Source: Nocardia elegans NBRC 108235
Lineage (GTDB): Bacteria > Actinomycetota > Actinomycetes > Mycobacteriales > Mycobacteriaceae
Direction of reading: 5' to 3'
Length of the DNA stretch: 64,000 bases
Assembly (NCBI RefSeq): GCF_001612845.1
Contig: NZ_BDBF01000033.1
Span: 35,562-99,561 of the forward strand
Position 1 is the first letter of the stretch; every line of letters starts with the position of its first letter. Position numbers and translations under genes: made by a program. Shown here in pieces: positions 1 to 7,970 of this stretch. The notes below the pieces were generated by a model. It did no database searches, was not told where the DNA came from, and saw nothing but the letters and a program-made list of their open reading frames with translations.

Positions 1-2
1 CC

Positions 3-1115
3 GACGCCAGCCCGTTGATGCGTTCGATCGGCGCGACGCTGCTCGCGGCCAATCTGGTGTTCAACCACCGGGGAGCGCCGGCGGCGTGGCTGTGGGCGGT
101 GCTGGTGGCCGCCTATGCCGGGTGGCTCGTGTTCGCGGTGGTCGAATCCCGGTATCCCCGGATGGCCACCCTGGCGTTGACCTGGTGCGCCTTGTCGAGC
201 GCGGCGGTCGTCGGAGCGGCCCCGGACATTTCCGCGTTCATCATGCTGTGCGCGGCGGCCAGTGTGCTCGCCCAGCAGTTCCGGTCCGCTACGCGAATCA
301 TCCTGCTCGGCTTCGCGGCACAGGTCGCGGTTCTGATCGCCGGTTGTGCGGCGGCCGGGAAGAGCCTCGGCGACCTGCTGACCTATGTCGGCGTGCTCGT
401 CATACTGCTGCTGCTCGGTTTGTATCGCCGACAGCATCGACTGCGCGTACGCCAGACCCAGCTGCTGCTCGAACAGACGCGGCGCGCACAGGACGAACAG
501 GCCCGGGCGGCCGCGCTGGACGAACGTGCCCGGATCGCGCGGGAATTGCACGATGTACTGGCACATTCGCTGGGAGCACTGGGTATGCAGTTGGAGGTCG
601 CGGAGCTGCTGCTCGACGAAAGGGGCGATATACCGGGCGCATTGGCGCATGTACGGCGCTCGCACCGGCTGGCCCGCGACGGATTGATCGAGGCGCGCGG
701 TGCGGTGGCCGCGCTGCGCGGCGACATGCCACCGCTGCCCGATGCCGTGCGTGAACTGGTCGAGAGTTATCGGCGCGATCACCGGATGACGGTGGAACTG
801 CGCTGCGACGGCCCCGCCCGGCCGGTGGATTCGGGTGCCGCGGTATCGCTGCTGCGCACCCTGCGCGAGGCCCTGACGAATGCCGCCAAGCACGCACCGG
901 GCCGGCCGGTGCGGGTCGCGCTCGAGTTCGCGGCCGACGAGGTGCGACTGTCGGTGCGAAACGCGTTCGCGGAGCAGACGAATCGCGAGCCGCTGCCCGG
1001 CGGCGGGTACGGTCTGACCGGGATGCGTGAGCGGATCGCATTGGCCGGGGGCACGCTGTCGTCCGGTGCGGCCGACGGCGAATGGGTTGTGACAGCGGAG
1101 GTTCCGATTGAGTGA
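3..1115 (+). CDS. Sensor histidine kinase, NarL/DesK-like (5' end outside window)
   Basis: Membrane sensor kinase that should autophosphorylate and pass phosphate to the regulator encoded next. The N-terminal part, up to about codon 140, is a run of hydrophobic segments (about five membrane helices). It is followed by a short coiled-coil linker and a HisKA_3-type dimerisation box, ARELHDVLAHSLG, with the phospho-acceptor His at about codon 179 counted from position 15. The ATPase part shows an N-box (LREALTNAAKHAPG) and a glycine-rich box (GGGYGLTGMRERI). The reading frame is open to the left edge, so the true start may lie upstream; an internal ATG is at 18. The stop overlaps the start of the response regulator, so the two are translationally coupled. 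The signal sensed cannot be told from the sequence. Confidence 0.9.
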   Translation, partial: DASPLMRSIGATLLAANLVFNHRGAPAAWLWAVLVAAYAGWLVFAVVESRYPRMATLALTWCALSSAAVVGAAPDISAFIMLCAAASVLAQQFRSATRIILLGFAAQVAVLIAGCAAAGKSLGDLLTYVGVLVILLLLGLYRRQHRLRVRQTQLLLEQTRRAQDEQARAAALDERARIARELHDVLAHSLGALGMQLEVAELLLDERGDIPGALAHVRRSHRLARDGLIEARGAVAALRGDMPPLPDAVRELVESYRRDHRMTVELRCDGPARPVDSGAAVSLLRTLREALTNAAKHAPGRPVRVALEFAADEVRLSVRNAFAEQTNREPLPGGGYGLTGMRERIALAGGTLSSGAADGEWVVTAEVPIE

Positions 1116-1800
1116 GGGACAGGAACCGCTCCGGGTGCTGGTGGTCGACGACCAGCAGGTGATGCGTGAGGGTCTGGTCGCACTGCTGGGACTGGTCGAC
1201 GAGGTGATCGTGGTCGGCGCCGCGGGGGACGGGGAACAGGCACTGCGAGCGGTGGCGGAGACCGATCCGGACGTGGTGCTCATGGATCTGCGGATGCCCG
1301 TACTCGACGGCGTCGAGGCGACCCGCCGGATCGCGGGCGGCCATCCCGGGACCGCGGTACTGGTACTGACCACCTACGCCGACGACGCCTCGATCGTGAG
1401 CGCGCTGCGTGCGGGCGCGCGCGGCTACCTCACCAAGGACGCCGGCCGGGCGGAGATCGTCGCCGCCATCCGTGCAGCGGCGGCCGGGCAGTCCACCTTC
1501 GACGCCACGGTGTCCCAGCGGCTGGTGGACGCCCTGATCGGAGCACGGGACCGGCCGGCGCCGAGCGCGCCCGCCGCCGGTACGCCGAATCCCGACGGCC
1601 TCACCGCTCGCGAGGCGGAGGTCGTCTCGCTGATCACGCGTGGACTGAGCAACGCCGAAATAGCCGCCCACCTGTTCGTCTCGCCGGCGACGGTGAAAAC
1701 TCACATCAACAACGCCTTCGCCAAGATCGGCGCCCGCAACCGTGCCGACGCCGTCCGCTACGGCTACCGCCACGGCCTGGCCGACCCGACCGCAGACTGA
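1108..1800 (+). CDS. LuxR/NarL-family response regulator
   Basis: DNA-binding partner of the preceding kinase, 230 aa. The receiver domain (about residues 8-125) has the acidic pair D14/D15, phospho-acceptor D60 in VVLMDLRMP, T88 and K110 (YLTKDAG). The C-terminal LuxR-type helix-turn-helix (about 164-220) reads LTAREAEVVSLITRGLSNAE followed by VSPATVKTHI. A Pro/Ala-rich linker joins the domains. The start is a TTG at 1108 that overlaps the kinase stop; no other in-frame start fits the receiver domain as well. The two lipoproteins downstream may be targets, but no binding site was identified. Confidence 0.93.
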   Translation: MSEGQEPLRVLVVDDQQVMREGLVALLGLVDEVIVVGAAGDGEQALRAVAETDPDVVLMDLRMPVLDGVEATRRIAGGHPGTAVLVLTTYADDASIVSALRAGARGYLTKDAGRAEIVAAIRAAAAGQSTFDATVSQRLVDALIGARDRPAPSAPAAGTPNPDGLTAREAEVVSLITRGLSNAEIAAHLFVSPATVKTHINNAFAKIGARNRADAVRYGYRHGLADPTAD

Positions 1801-1863
1801 GGTGGTGGCCCTGTGCTACGCGACACCCGAGCCCAGGACGCCGAAACCAGTAGAGTGCCCATC

Positions 1864-2394
1864 ATGCGATTGACGGCGGCGATTGTCACCGGGACGGCTC
1901 TCGCGGCACTGCTGGCGGGCTGCGGTTCGGGCGACAAGTCCGACAGTGATTCCCCGTCGGTTCGTCCGCCCGCGAAGGTGGCGGCGCTGGGTCCGTTCGC
2001 GGGGGAGTGCGGGCATGTCACCGATGACGAGGTCCGGAATCTGGGTGGGCTCGGTCAGATCTCGCAGGTGTTCAAGAATTCGGTCGGCTGCAATTGGCAG
2101 GCCGGCGGAATCGGCGGTCCCAGCGTGACGTTCGCGTCGTATCGGGGCAGTCCGATCGGACGGGAGAAGGCGTGGGTGACCGCGCAGGGCCGCAATCCGG
2201 AGTCGATCGAGGTCGGCGGGCATCAGGGTTTCCAGGATGCGAGCCCGGACGGCACCATCTGTGACTTCGCGGTGCAGCTGGGCGACGACTTCTTCGAATG
2301 GTCGACCTCGGCCGGCGCATTCGGGCAGGTGTCGACGACACCGTGCGACAAGAACCGCAAACTGGCCGAACTGACCGTGCAGCGGCTGAAGTGA
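1864..2394 (+). CDS. DUF3558-type lipoprotein
   Basis: Secreted lipoprotein of 176 aa. The ATG at 1864 starts a short signal peptide (MRLTAAIVTGTALAALLAGC) with lipobox LLAGC, so the mature protein should begin at that Cys and be anchored on the outer face of the membrane. An earlier in-frame start at 1813 would place 17 charged residues before the signal peptide and is unlikely. The mature part has the spacing and Cys pattern of DUF3558 proteins, common in mycobacteria and nocardiae, whose biochemical role is unknown. It lies 12 nt before the next, similar gene, suggesting a tandem duplication. Confidence 0.8.
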   Translation: MRLTAAIVTGTALAALLAGCGSGDKSDSDSPSVRPPAKVAALGPFAGECGHVTDDEVRNLGGLGQISQVFKNSVGCNWQAGGIGGPSVTFASYRGSPIGREKAWVTAQGRNPESIEVGGHQGFQDASPDGTICDFAVQLGDDFFEWSTSAGAFGQVSTTPCDKNRKLAELTVQRLK

Positions 2395-2405
2395 GGGCGG
2401 CTGAA

Positions 2406-2978
2406 ATGAGCAACGGCATGCGTGATCAGGGCCGCGTCCGGCGCGGCGTGCGTGCGGGCGGGATCGCGGTCCTCGCACTCGCGGTCGGGCTGACGGTAGG
2501 CGGCTGCGGTCGCACGGTCTCGGGAACCGCGTTGCCGGCGGGTAGCGGCGGCGGCGTGAACATGAACTTCGACAAGTTGCTGCGCGAATGCGAGGTCGTC
2601 AAACAGGACGACATCGCCAAGGCGACCGGTGCCCAGGACGCACAGGGTTCGTTCAACGGCGCGGTGTGCATGTGGGATCTGTCGGGTACGCCCGGCGGCG
2701 ACGGTATGGCCACGCTGAACTGGTACGAGATGGGTTCGCTGCCGAACGAGAAGGCCAACAACGATCGGCTCGGCTACACCACCACCGATGTGAACGTGCA
2801 GGGCCGGCGCTCGCTGCAGGTCCAGCGGCCGGGCGATCCGGATTCGTGCGGTGTGATGGCGCCGGCCGCGGACACCGGGATCATCGGCTGGTGGGTGAAC
2901 TACCGGCCGGGTGGTCATCCGGATCCGTGTGCCGGGGCGAAGAAGCTGGCGGAGTTGACCTTGAACCTGGCGCGCTGA
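2406..2978 (+). CDS. DUF3558-type lipoprotein, second tandem copy
   Basis: Lipoprotein of 190 aa with an N-terminal Arg-rich stretch, a hydrophobic segment (AVLALAVGLTVGGC) and a lipobox ending GGC. The following TVSGTA motif is frequent after the lipobox in mycobacterial and nocardial lipoproteins of this type. The C-terminal AKKLAELTLNLAR closely matches KNRKLAELTVQRLK of the preceding protein, supporting common descent. The ATG at 2406 is chosen because it directly precedes the signal peptide; the longer open frame from 2298 overlaps the first lipoprotein. Role unknown. Confidence 0.8.
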   Translation: MSNGMRDQGRVRRGVRAGGIAVLALAVGLTVGGCGRTVSGTALPAGSGGGVNMNFDKLLRECEVVKQDDIAKATGAQDAQGSFNGAVCMWDLSGTPGGDGMATLNWYEMGSLPNEKANNDRLGYTTTDVNVQGRRSLQVQRPGDPDSCGVMAPAADTGIIGWWVNYRPGGHPDPCAGAKKLAELTLNLAR

Positions 2979-3427
2979 GCGAATGTCGTTCGGCGCCCGG
3001 GGTCTTCGCGCGGTGTCGCAGGACCGGGTCCCGGGCGATCGTCGCCTCGCCACCCCGGCCGCGCCGCGCGGGTGGCCTCGAGAGATAGTGAAAACGCATA
3101 GTCGGTGGTGGGCCGGGGCCTGCGGACCCCACTTTTGCCCCCCGCCGCGCCGACGGGTATCGTGGATCGCTGTGCCCGGAAGCGTGCGGGCAGGTTTGTG
3201 CGTAGAACGTAAGCCAGCGAGAGCGGCCGACCGTTTCAGCGTGCCCGGAAAAGTAGGCATGTACTGCGCGCGACACGCCCGACCTCGGGACGCGTGGAAA
3301 CGCGATCCGGGCAAGTGGTGACAGCTCTATGACGTCGGTGTGAACTCCGGGGAATCGGGCAGCACCGCCGACAAACAGACATCGAAGAGTTCCAGACACC
3401 TGGTTACTGAATAAGGAAAGCCGGTAT
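2979..3427 (+). promoter_or_regulatory. Leader and promoter region of the str genes
   Basis: A 449-bp gap with no convincing gene. The best promoter candidate is TTGCCC at 3135-3140 and TATCGT at 3158-3163 with a 17-bp spacer, giving a leader of about 260 nt ahead of rpsL. A Shine-Dalgarno-like AAGGAAAG lies at 3414-3421. The promoter is proposed by eye only. Confidence 0.4.
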
Positions 3428-3802
3428 ATGCCAACCATCAACCAGCTGGTCCGCAAGGGTCGTCGCGACAAGGTCGCCAAGACCAAGACTGCGGCCCTGA
3501 AGGGGAGCCCGCAGCGTCGTGGCGTGTGCACCCGCGTGTACACCACGACCCCGAAGAAGCCGAACTCCGCGCTGCGTAAGGTTGCGCGTGTTCGCCTGAC
3601 CAGCGCGGTCGAGGTCACGGCTTACATCCCGGGCGAGGGTCACAACCTGCAGGAGCACTCGATGGTGCTCGTTCGCGGTGGTCGTGTGAAGGACCTCCCC
3701 GGTGTGCGCTACAAGATCATCCGCGGCTCGCTCGACACCCAGGGTGTGAAGAACCGCAAGCAGGCCCGCAGCCGCTACGGCGCCAAGAAGGAGAAGAGCT
3801 GA
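3428..3802 (+). CDS. rpsL: 30S ribosomal protein S12
   Basis: Component of the ribosomal decoding centre, 124 aa, full length for the actinobacterial family. The N-terminus MPTINQLVRKGR and the PKKPNSALRKVARVRL core are typical. K43 (TTPKKPNSAL) and K88 (GGRVKDLPGVRYK) are the unmutated residues, so no classical rpsL streptomycin-resistance change is present. The AAGGAAAG sequence just upstream supports the ATG. It is followed after one nucleotide by rpsG. Confidence 0.99.
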   Translation: MPTINQLVRKGRRDKVAKTKTAALKGSPQRRGVCTRVYTTTPKKPNSALRKVARVRLTSAVEVTAYIPGEGHNLQEHSMVLVRGGRVKDLPGVRYKIIRGSLDTQGVKNRKQARSRYGAKKEKS

Positions 3803-3803
3803 T

Positions 3804-4274
3804 ATGCCACGCAAGGGCCCCGCACCCAAGCGTCCGCTGATCAACGATCCGGTCTACGGATCGCCGCTGGTCACTCAGCTGGTCAACAAGATCCTGCTGG
3901 ACGGCAAGAAGTCGACCGCCGAGCGCATCGTCTACGGTGCCCTCGAGCAGGCGCGCGAGAAGACCGGCACCGATCCGGTCGTCACCCTCAAGCGTGCGCT
4001 CGACAACGTGAAGCCCGCCCTCGAGGTGAAGCCGCGTCGTGTCGGTGGCGCCACCTACCAGGTCCCGGTCGAGGTTCGTCCGGGGCGCGCCAACACCCTG
4101 GCGCTGCGCTGGCTGGTCAACTACTCGCGCGCGCGTCGTGAGAAGACCATGATCGAGCGTCTGGCCAACGAGCTGCTGGATGCGAGCAACGGTCTGGGCG
4201 CTTCGGTGAAGCGTCGCGAGGACACCCACAAGATGGCCGAGTCCAACCGGGCGTTCGCGCACTACCGCTGGTGA
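3804..4274 (+). CDS. rpsG: 30S ribosomal protein S7
   Basis: Primary 16S rRNA-binding protein that organises the head of the small subunit, 156 aa, normal length. The N-terminus MPRKGPAPKRPLINDPVYGSPLVTQ and the C-terminal HKMAESNRAFAHYRW are family signatures. The start lies one nucleotide after the rpsL stop, so the two are co-translated. The S7-repressor hairpin known between rpsL and rpsG in E. coli cannot exist here because there is no spacer. A large hairpin instead follows rpsG. Confidence 0.99.
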   Translation: MPRKGPAPKRPLINDPVYGSPLVTQLVNKILLDGKKSTAERIVYGALEQAREKTGTDPVVTLKRALDNVKPALEVKPRRVGGATYQVPVEVRPGRANTLALRWLVNYSRARREKTMIERLANELLDASNGLGASVKRREDTHKMAESNRAFAHYRW

Positions 4275-4324
4275 TTGGTCACCCGGTCCGCCGGTGAAGG
4301 AACGGCGCCGGGAGGCGAGTCACA

Positions 4325-4372
4325 GTCGGGTGCGGCACGTGCTCAGCAGGGCACCAATCAGCCGCACCCGAC
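4325..4372 (+). other. Large stem-loop in the rpsG-fusA spacer
   Basis: A perfect 12-bp inverted repeat, GTCGGGTGCGGC (4325-4336) and GCCGCACCCGAC (4361-4372), encloses 24 nt that themselves contain GTGC/GCAC. There is no T-run after it, so it is not a classical intrinsic terminator. A TTGACA hexamer at 4374-4379 follows directly and could be the -35 of a separate fusA promoter, although no good -10 is seen. It may be an attenuator, a processing site or an S7-binding site; which one is unknown. Confidence 0.6.
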
Positions 4373-4479
4373 GTTGACATAGTGATGGCCAGGGGCCCGC
4401 ATCGAAGCGGAACCGCCCGGGCCGTTCCCGAAAATCCCAACTAGCTGATCGCTAACAGAGCAGAGCGGGGAAGATTTCC

Positions 4480-6582
4480 GTGGCACAGGACGTGCTCACC
4501 GACCTCAACAAGGTCCGCAACATCGGCATCATGGCTCACATCGATGCCGGCAAGACGACCACTACCGAACGAATCCTGTTCTACACCGGTGTGAACTACA
4601 AGATCGGTGAGACCCACGACGGTGCGTCGACCACCGACTGGATGGAGCAGGAGCAGGAACGCGGCATCACCATCACCTCGGCGGCGGTGACGTGTTTCTG
4701 GAACCAGAACCAGATCAACATCATCGACACCCCCGGCCACGTCGACTTCACCGTCGAGGTGGAGCGTTCGCTGCGTGTGCTCGACGGCGCCGTCGCGGTG
4801 TTCGACGGTAAAGAGGGCGTCGAGCCGCAGTCGGAGCAGGTGTGGCGTCAGGCCGACAAGTACGACGTGCCGCGTATCTGCTTCGTCAACAAGATGGACA
4901 AGCTGGGCGCGGACTTCTACTTCACCGTGCAGACCATCAAGGACCGTCTCGGTGCGAAGCCGCTCGTCATCCAGCTGCCGATCGGCGCGGAGGACACCTT
5001 CGAGGGCATCGTCGACCTGGTCGAGATGAACGCCAAGGTGTGGACCGGCGAGACCAAGCTCGGTGAGAAGTACGAGGTCACCGAGATCCCGGCCGACCTG
5101 AAGGAGAAGGCCGAGCAGTACCGCCAGGAGCTGCTCGAGACCGTCGCCGAGTCGGACGAGGCGCTGCTGGAGAAGTTCTTCGGTGGCGAGGAGCTCACGA
5201 TCGACGAGATCAAGGGCGCCATCCGGAAGCTGACCGTCGCCTCGGAGCTGTACCCGGTGCTGTGTGGTTCGGCGTTCAAGAACAAGGGCGTGCAGCCCAT
5301 GCTCGACGCCGTCGTGGACTACCTGCCCTCGCCGCTGGACGTCGAGAACGTGCAGGGTCACGTGCCCGGCAAGGAAGACGAGATCATCACTCGTAAGCCG
5401 AGCGCCGACGAGCCGTTCGCCGCGCTGGCGTTCAAGATCGCCGTGCACCCGTTCTTCGGCAAGCTGACCTACGTCCGCGTCTACTCGGGCAAGGTCGACT
5501 CCGGCGCCCAGGTCATCAACGCGACCAAGGGCAAGAAGGAGCGTCTGGGCAAGCTGTTCCAGATGCACTCCAACAAGGAGAACCCGGTCCCGCAGGTTTC
5601 CGCCGGCCACATCTACGCGGTCATCGGCCTGAAGGACACCACCACGGGTGACACCCTGTGCGATCCGCAGAACCAGATCGTGCTGGAGTCCATGACCTTC
5701 CCGGACCCGGTCATCGAGGTCTCGATCGAGCCCAAGACCAAGTCCGACCAGGAGAAGCTGGGCACCGCGATCCAGAAGCTGGCCGAAGAGGACCCGACCT
5801 TCTCCGTGAAGCTGGATGCCGAAACCGGCCAGACCGTCATCGGCGGTATGGGCGAGCTTCACCTCGACATCCTCGTCGACCGGATGAAGCGCGAGTTCAA
5901 GGTCGAGGCGAACGTCGGTAAGCCGCAGGTCGCGTACCGCGAGACGATCACCAAGCCGGTCGAGAAGCTCGAGTACACGCACAAGAAGCAGACCGGTGGT
6001 TCGGGCCAGTTCGCCCGCGTCATCATCGGCCTGGAGCCCTTCACCGGCGAGGACGGCGCGACCTACGAGTTCGAGAACAAGGTCACCGGTGGCCGCGTTC
6101 CGCGCGAGTACATCCCGTCGGTGGACGCCGGCATCCAGGACTCCATGCAGTACGGTGTCCTCGCCGGTTACCCGCTGGTCAACCTGAAGGCCACCCTGCT
6201 CGACGGCGCCTACCACGAGGTCGACTCCTCGGAAATGGCGTTCAAGATCGCGGGTTCGATGGCGCTGAAGGAAGCGGCCCGTAAGGCCGGTCCGGTGATC
6301 CTCGAGCCGCTCATGGCGGTCGAGGTCATCACGCCCGAGGACTACATGGGCGATGTGATCGGCGACCTGAACTCCCGCCGTGGCCAGATCCAGGCCATGG
6401 AGGAACGCAGTGGTGCCCGTGTCGTCAAGGCGCTGGTTCCGCTCTCGGAGATGTTCGGTTACATCGGTGACCTGCGGTCGAAGACCCAGGGCCGGGCGAA
6501 CTACTCCATGGTGTTCGATTCGTACGCGGAGGTTCCGGCCAACGTGGCGAAGGAGATCATCGCCAAGGCGACCGGCGAGTAA
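4480..6582 (+). CDS. fusA: Elongation factor G
   Basis: GTPase that drives translocation of tRNA and mRNA on the ribosome, 700 aa, full length. G-domain motifs are visible: AHIDAGKTT (about 19-27), DTPGH, and NKMD. Domains II to V follow, with the usual EF-G signatures (RGQIQAMEERSG near the C-terminus). The start is a GTG at 4480 preceded by a purine-rich GGGGAAG. It lies in the standard order rpsL-rpsG-fusA-tuf, separated from rpsG by 205 bp holding a hairpin. Confidence 0.99.
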   Translation: MAQDVLTDLNKVRNIGIMAHIDAGKTTTTERILFYTGVNYKIGETHDGASTTDWMEQEQERGITITSAAVTCFWNQNQINIIDTPGHVDFTVEVERSLRVLDGAVAVFDGKEGVEPQSEQVWRQADKYDVPRICFVNKMDKLGADFYFTVQTIKDRLGAKPLVIQLPIGAEDTFEGIVDLVEMNAKVWTGETKLGEKYEVTEIPADLKEKAEQYRQELLETVAESDEALLEKFFGGEELTIDEIKGAIRKLTVASELYPVLCGSAFKNKGVQPMLDAVVDYLPSPLDVENVQGHVPGKEDEIITRKPSADEPFAALAFKIAVHPFFGKLTYVRVYSGKVDSGAQVINATKGKKERLGKLFQMHSNKENPVPQVSAGHIYAVIGLKDTTTGDTLCDPQNQIVLESMTFPDPVIEVSIEPKTKSDQEKLGTAIQKLAEEDPTFSVKLDAETGQTVIGGMGELHLDILVDRMKREFKVEANVGKPQVAYRETITKPVEKLEYTHKKQTGGSGQFARVIIGLEPFTGEDGATYEFENKVTGGRVPREYIPSVDAGIQDSMQYGVLAGYPLVNLKATLLDGAYHEVDSSEMAFKIAGSMALKEAARKAGPVILEPLMAVEVITPEDYMGDVIGDLNSRRGQIQAMEERSGARVVKALVPLSEMFGYIGDLRSKTQGRANYSMVFDSYAEVPANVAKEIIAKATGE

Positions 6583-6590
6583 TCGCAGTC

Positions 6591-6616
6591 GGGGCGGATT
6601 TGCGAGAATCCGCCCC
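6591..6616 (+). other. Stem-loop between fusA and tuf
   Basis: Perfect 10-bp inverted repeat GGGGCGGATT (6591-6600) and AATCCGCCCC (6607-6616) with a 6-nt loop, starting 8 nt after the fusA stop. No T-run follows, so full termination is doubtful. An AT-richer stretch (TAAATACAAA, 6641-6650) follows and could belong to a tuf promoter. The arrangement would allow EF-Tu to be expressed at a higher level than EF-G. Confidence 0.6.
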
Positions 6617-6698
6617 GTATCGGTCGCGTACGACCCCCTGTAAATACAAACCGCACTGCTGCACAAAAGCACGCACTAACTAGTCCAGGAGGACAACA

Positions 6699-7889
6699 GT
6701 GGCGAAGGCGAAGTTCGAGCGGACGAAGCCCCACGTCAACATCGGCACCATCGGTCACGTCGACCACGGCAAGACCACGTTGACTGCCGCCATCACCAAG
6801 GTGCTGGCCGACAAGTACCCGGACCTGAACCAGAGCTTCGCGTTCGACCAGATCGACAAGGCTCCGGAGGAGAAGGCTCGTGGTATCACGATCAACATCT
6901 CCCACGTCGAGTACCAGACCGAGAAGCGTCACTACGCGCACGTCGACGCCCCCGGTCACGCCGACTACATCAAGAACATGATCACCGGTGCGGCCCAGAT
7001 GGACGGCGCCATCCTGGTCGTGGCCGCCACCGACGGCCCGATGCCGCAGACCCGTGAGCACGTGCTGCTCGCCCGTCAGGTCGGCGTGCCCTACATCCTG
7101 GTCGCGCTGAACAAGTCGGACATGGTCGACGACGAGGAGATCCTCGAGCTCGTCGAGATGGAGGTCCGCGAGCTGCTGGCCGCCCAGGAGTTCGACGAGG
7201 AGGCTCCGGTCGTCCGCGTCTCCGGCCTGAAGGCCCTCGAGGGTGACGAGAAGTGGGTCGAGTCGATCGTCGAGCTGATGAACGCCGTCGACGAGTCCAT
7301 CCCGGACCCGGTCCGTGAGACCGACAAGCCGTTCCTGATGCCGATCGAGGACGTCTTCACCATCACCGGTCGTGGCACCGTGGTCACCGGTCGTGTCGAG
7401 CGTGGCGTGATCAACGTCAACGAAGAGGTCGAGATCGTGGGTATCCGCGAGAAGACCACCAAGACCACCATCACCGGCATCGAGATGTTCCGCAAGCTGC
7501 TGGACCAGGGCCAGGCCGGTGACAACGTCGGTCTGCTGGTGCGTGGTATCAAGCGCGAAGATGTCGAGCGTGGTCAGGTCGTCATCAAGCCGGGTACCAC
7601 CACCCCGCACACCGAGTTCGAGGGCCAGGCGTACATCCTGTCGAAGGACGAGGGCGGCCGCCACACCCCGTTCTTCAACAACTACCGCCCGCAGTTCTAC
7701 TTCCGCACCACCGACGTGACCGGCGTCGTGACCCTCCCCGAGGGCACCGAGATGGTCATGCCGGGCGACAACACCGAGATGAGCGTCAAGCTGATCCAGC
7801 CGGTCGCCATGGAAGAGGGCCTGCGCTTCGCGATCCGCGAGGGTGGCCGCACCGTCGGCGCCGGCCGCGTCACCAAGGTCATCAAGTGA
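6699..7889 (+). CDS. tuf: Elongation factor Tu
   Basis: GTPase that brings aminoacyl-tRNA to the ribosome, 396 aa, normal length. Motifs: GHVDHGKT (about 19-26), DAPGHADY and NKSDMVDD. The other domains, with the RTVGAGRVTKVIK end, are complete. The GTG start at 6699 is preceded by a strong AGGAGG (6687-6692). It is the last gene of the str block and ends at a shared hairpin terminator. Confidence 0.99.
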   Translation: MAKAKFERTKPHVNIGTIGHVDHGKTTLTAAITKVLADKYPDLNQSFAFDQIDKAPEEKARGITINISHVEYQTEKRHYAHVDAPGHADYIKNMITGAAQMDGAILVVAATDGPMPQTREHVLLARQVGVPYILVALNKSDMVDDEEILELVEMEVRELLAAQEFDEEAPVVRVSGLKALEGDEKWVESIVELMNAVDESIPDPVRETDKPFLMPIEDVFTITGRGTVVTGRVERGVINVNEEVEIVGIREKTTKTTITGIEMFRKLLDQGQAGDNVGLLVRGIKREDVERGQVVIKPGTTTPHTEFEGQAYILSKDEGGRHTPFFNNYRPQFYFRTTDVTGVVTLPEGTEMVMPGDNTEMSVKLIQPVAMEEGLRFAIREGGRTVGAGRVTKVIK

Positions 7890-7924
7890 CTTTGTGATCG
7901 GCCGTCACGACATGTGACAGCATG

Positions 7925-7958
7925 AAAAGGGCCGTTCCCCTCGGGGAGCGGCCCTTTT
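7925..7958. terminator. Bidirectional terminator between tuf and the convergent gene
   Basis: A 16-bp inverted repeat with one mismatch: AAAAGGGCCGTTCCCC (7925-7940) and GGGGAGCGGCCCTTTT (7943-7958). The GC-rich stem is flanked by A-run and T-run on opposite sides, so it can act on both strands. It sits 36 nt after the tuf stop and 13 nt after the end of the convergent gene. Confidence 0.85.
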
Positions 7959-7970
7959 CGCGTCGCTGGA

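Noticed and set aside
4441..6672. 743-codon minus-strand frame
   Set aside because: Mirror of fusA, rich in Leu, Asp, Val and Gly.
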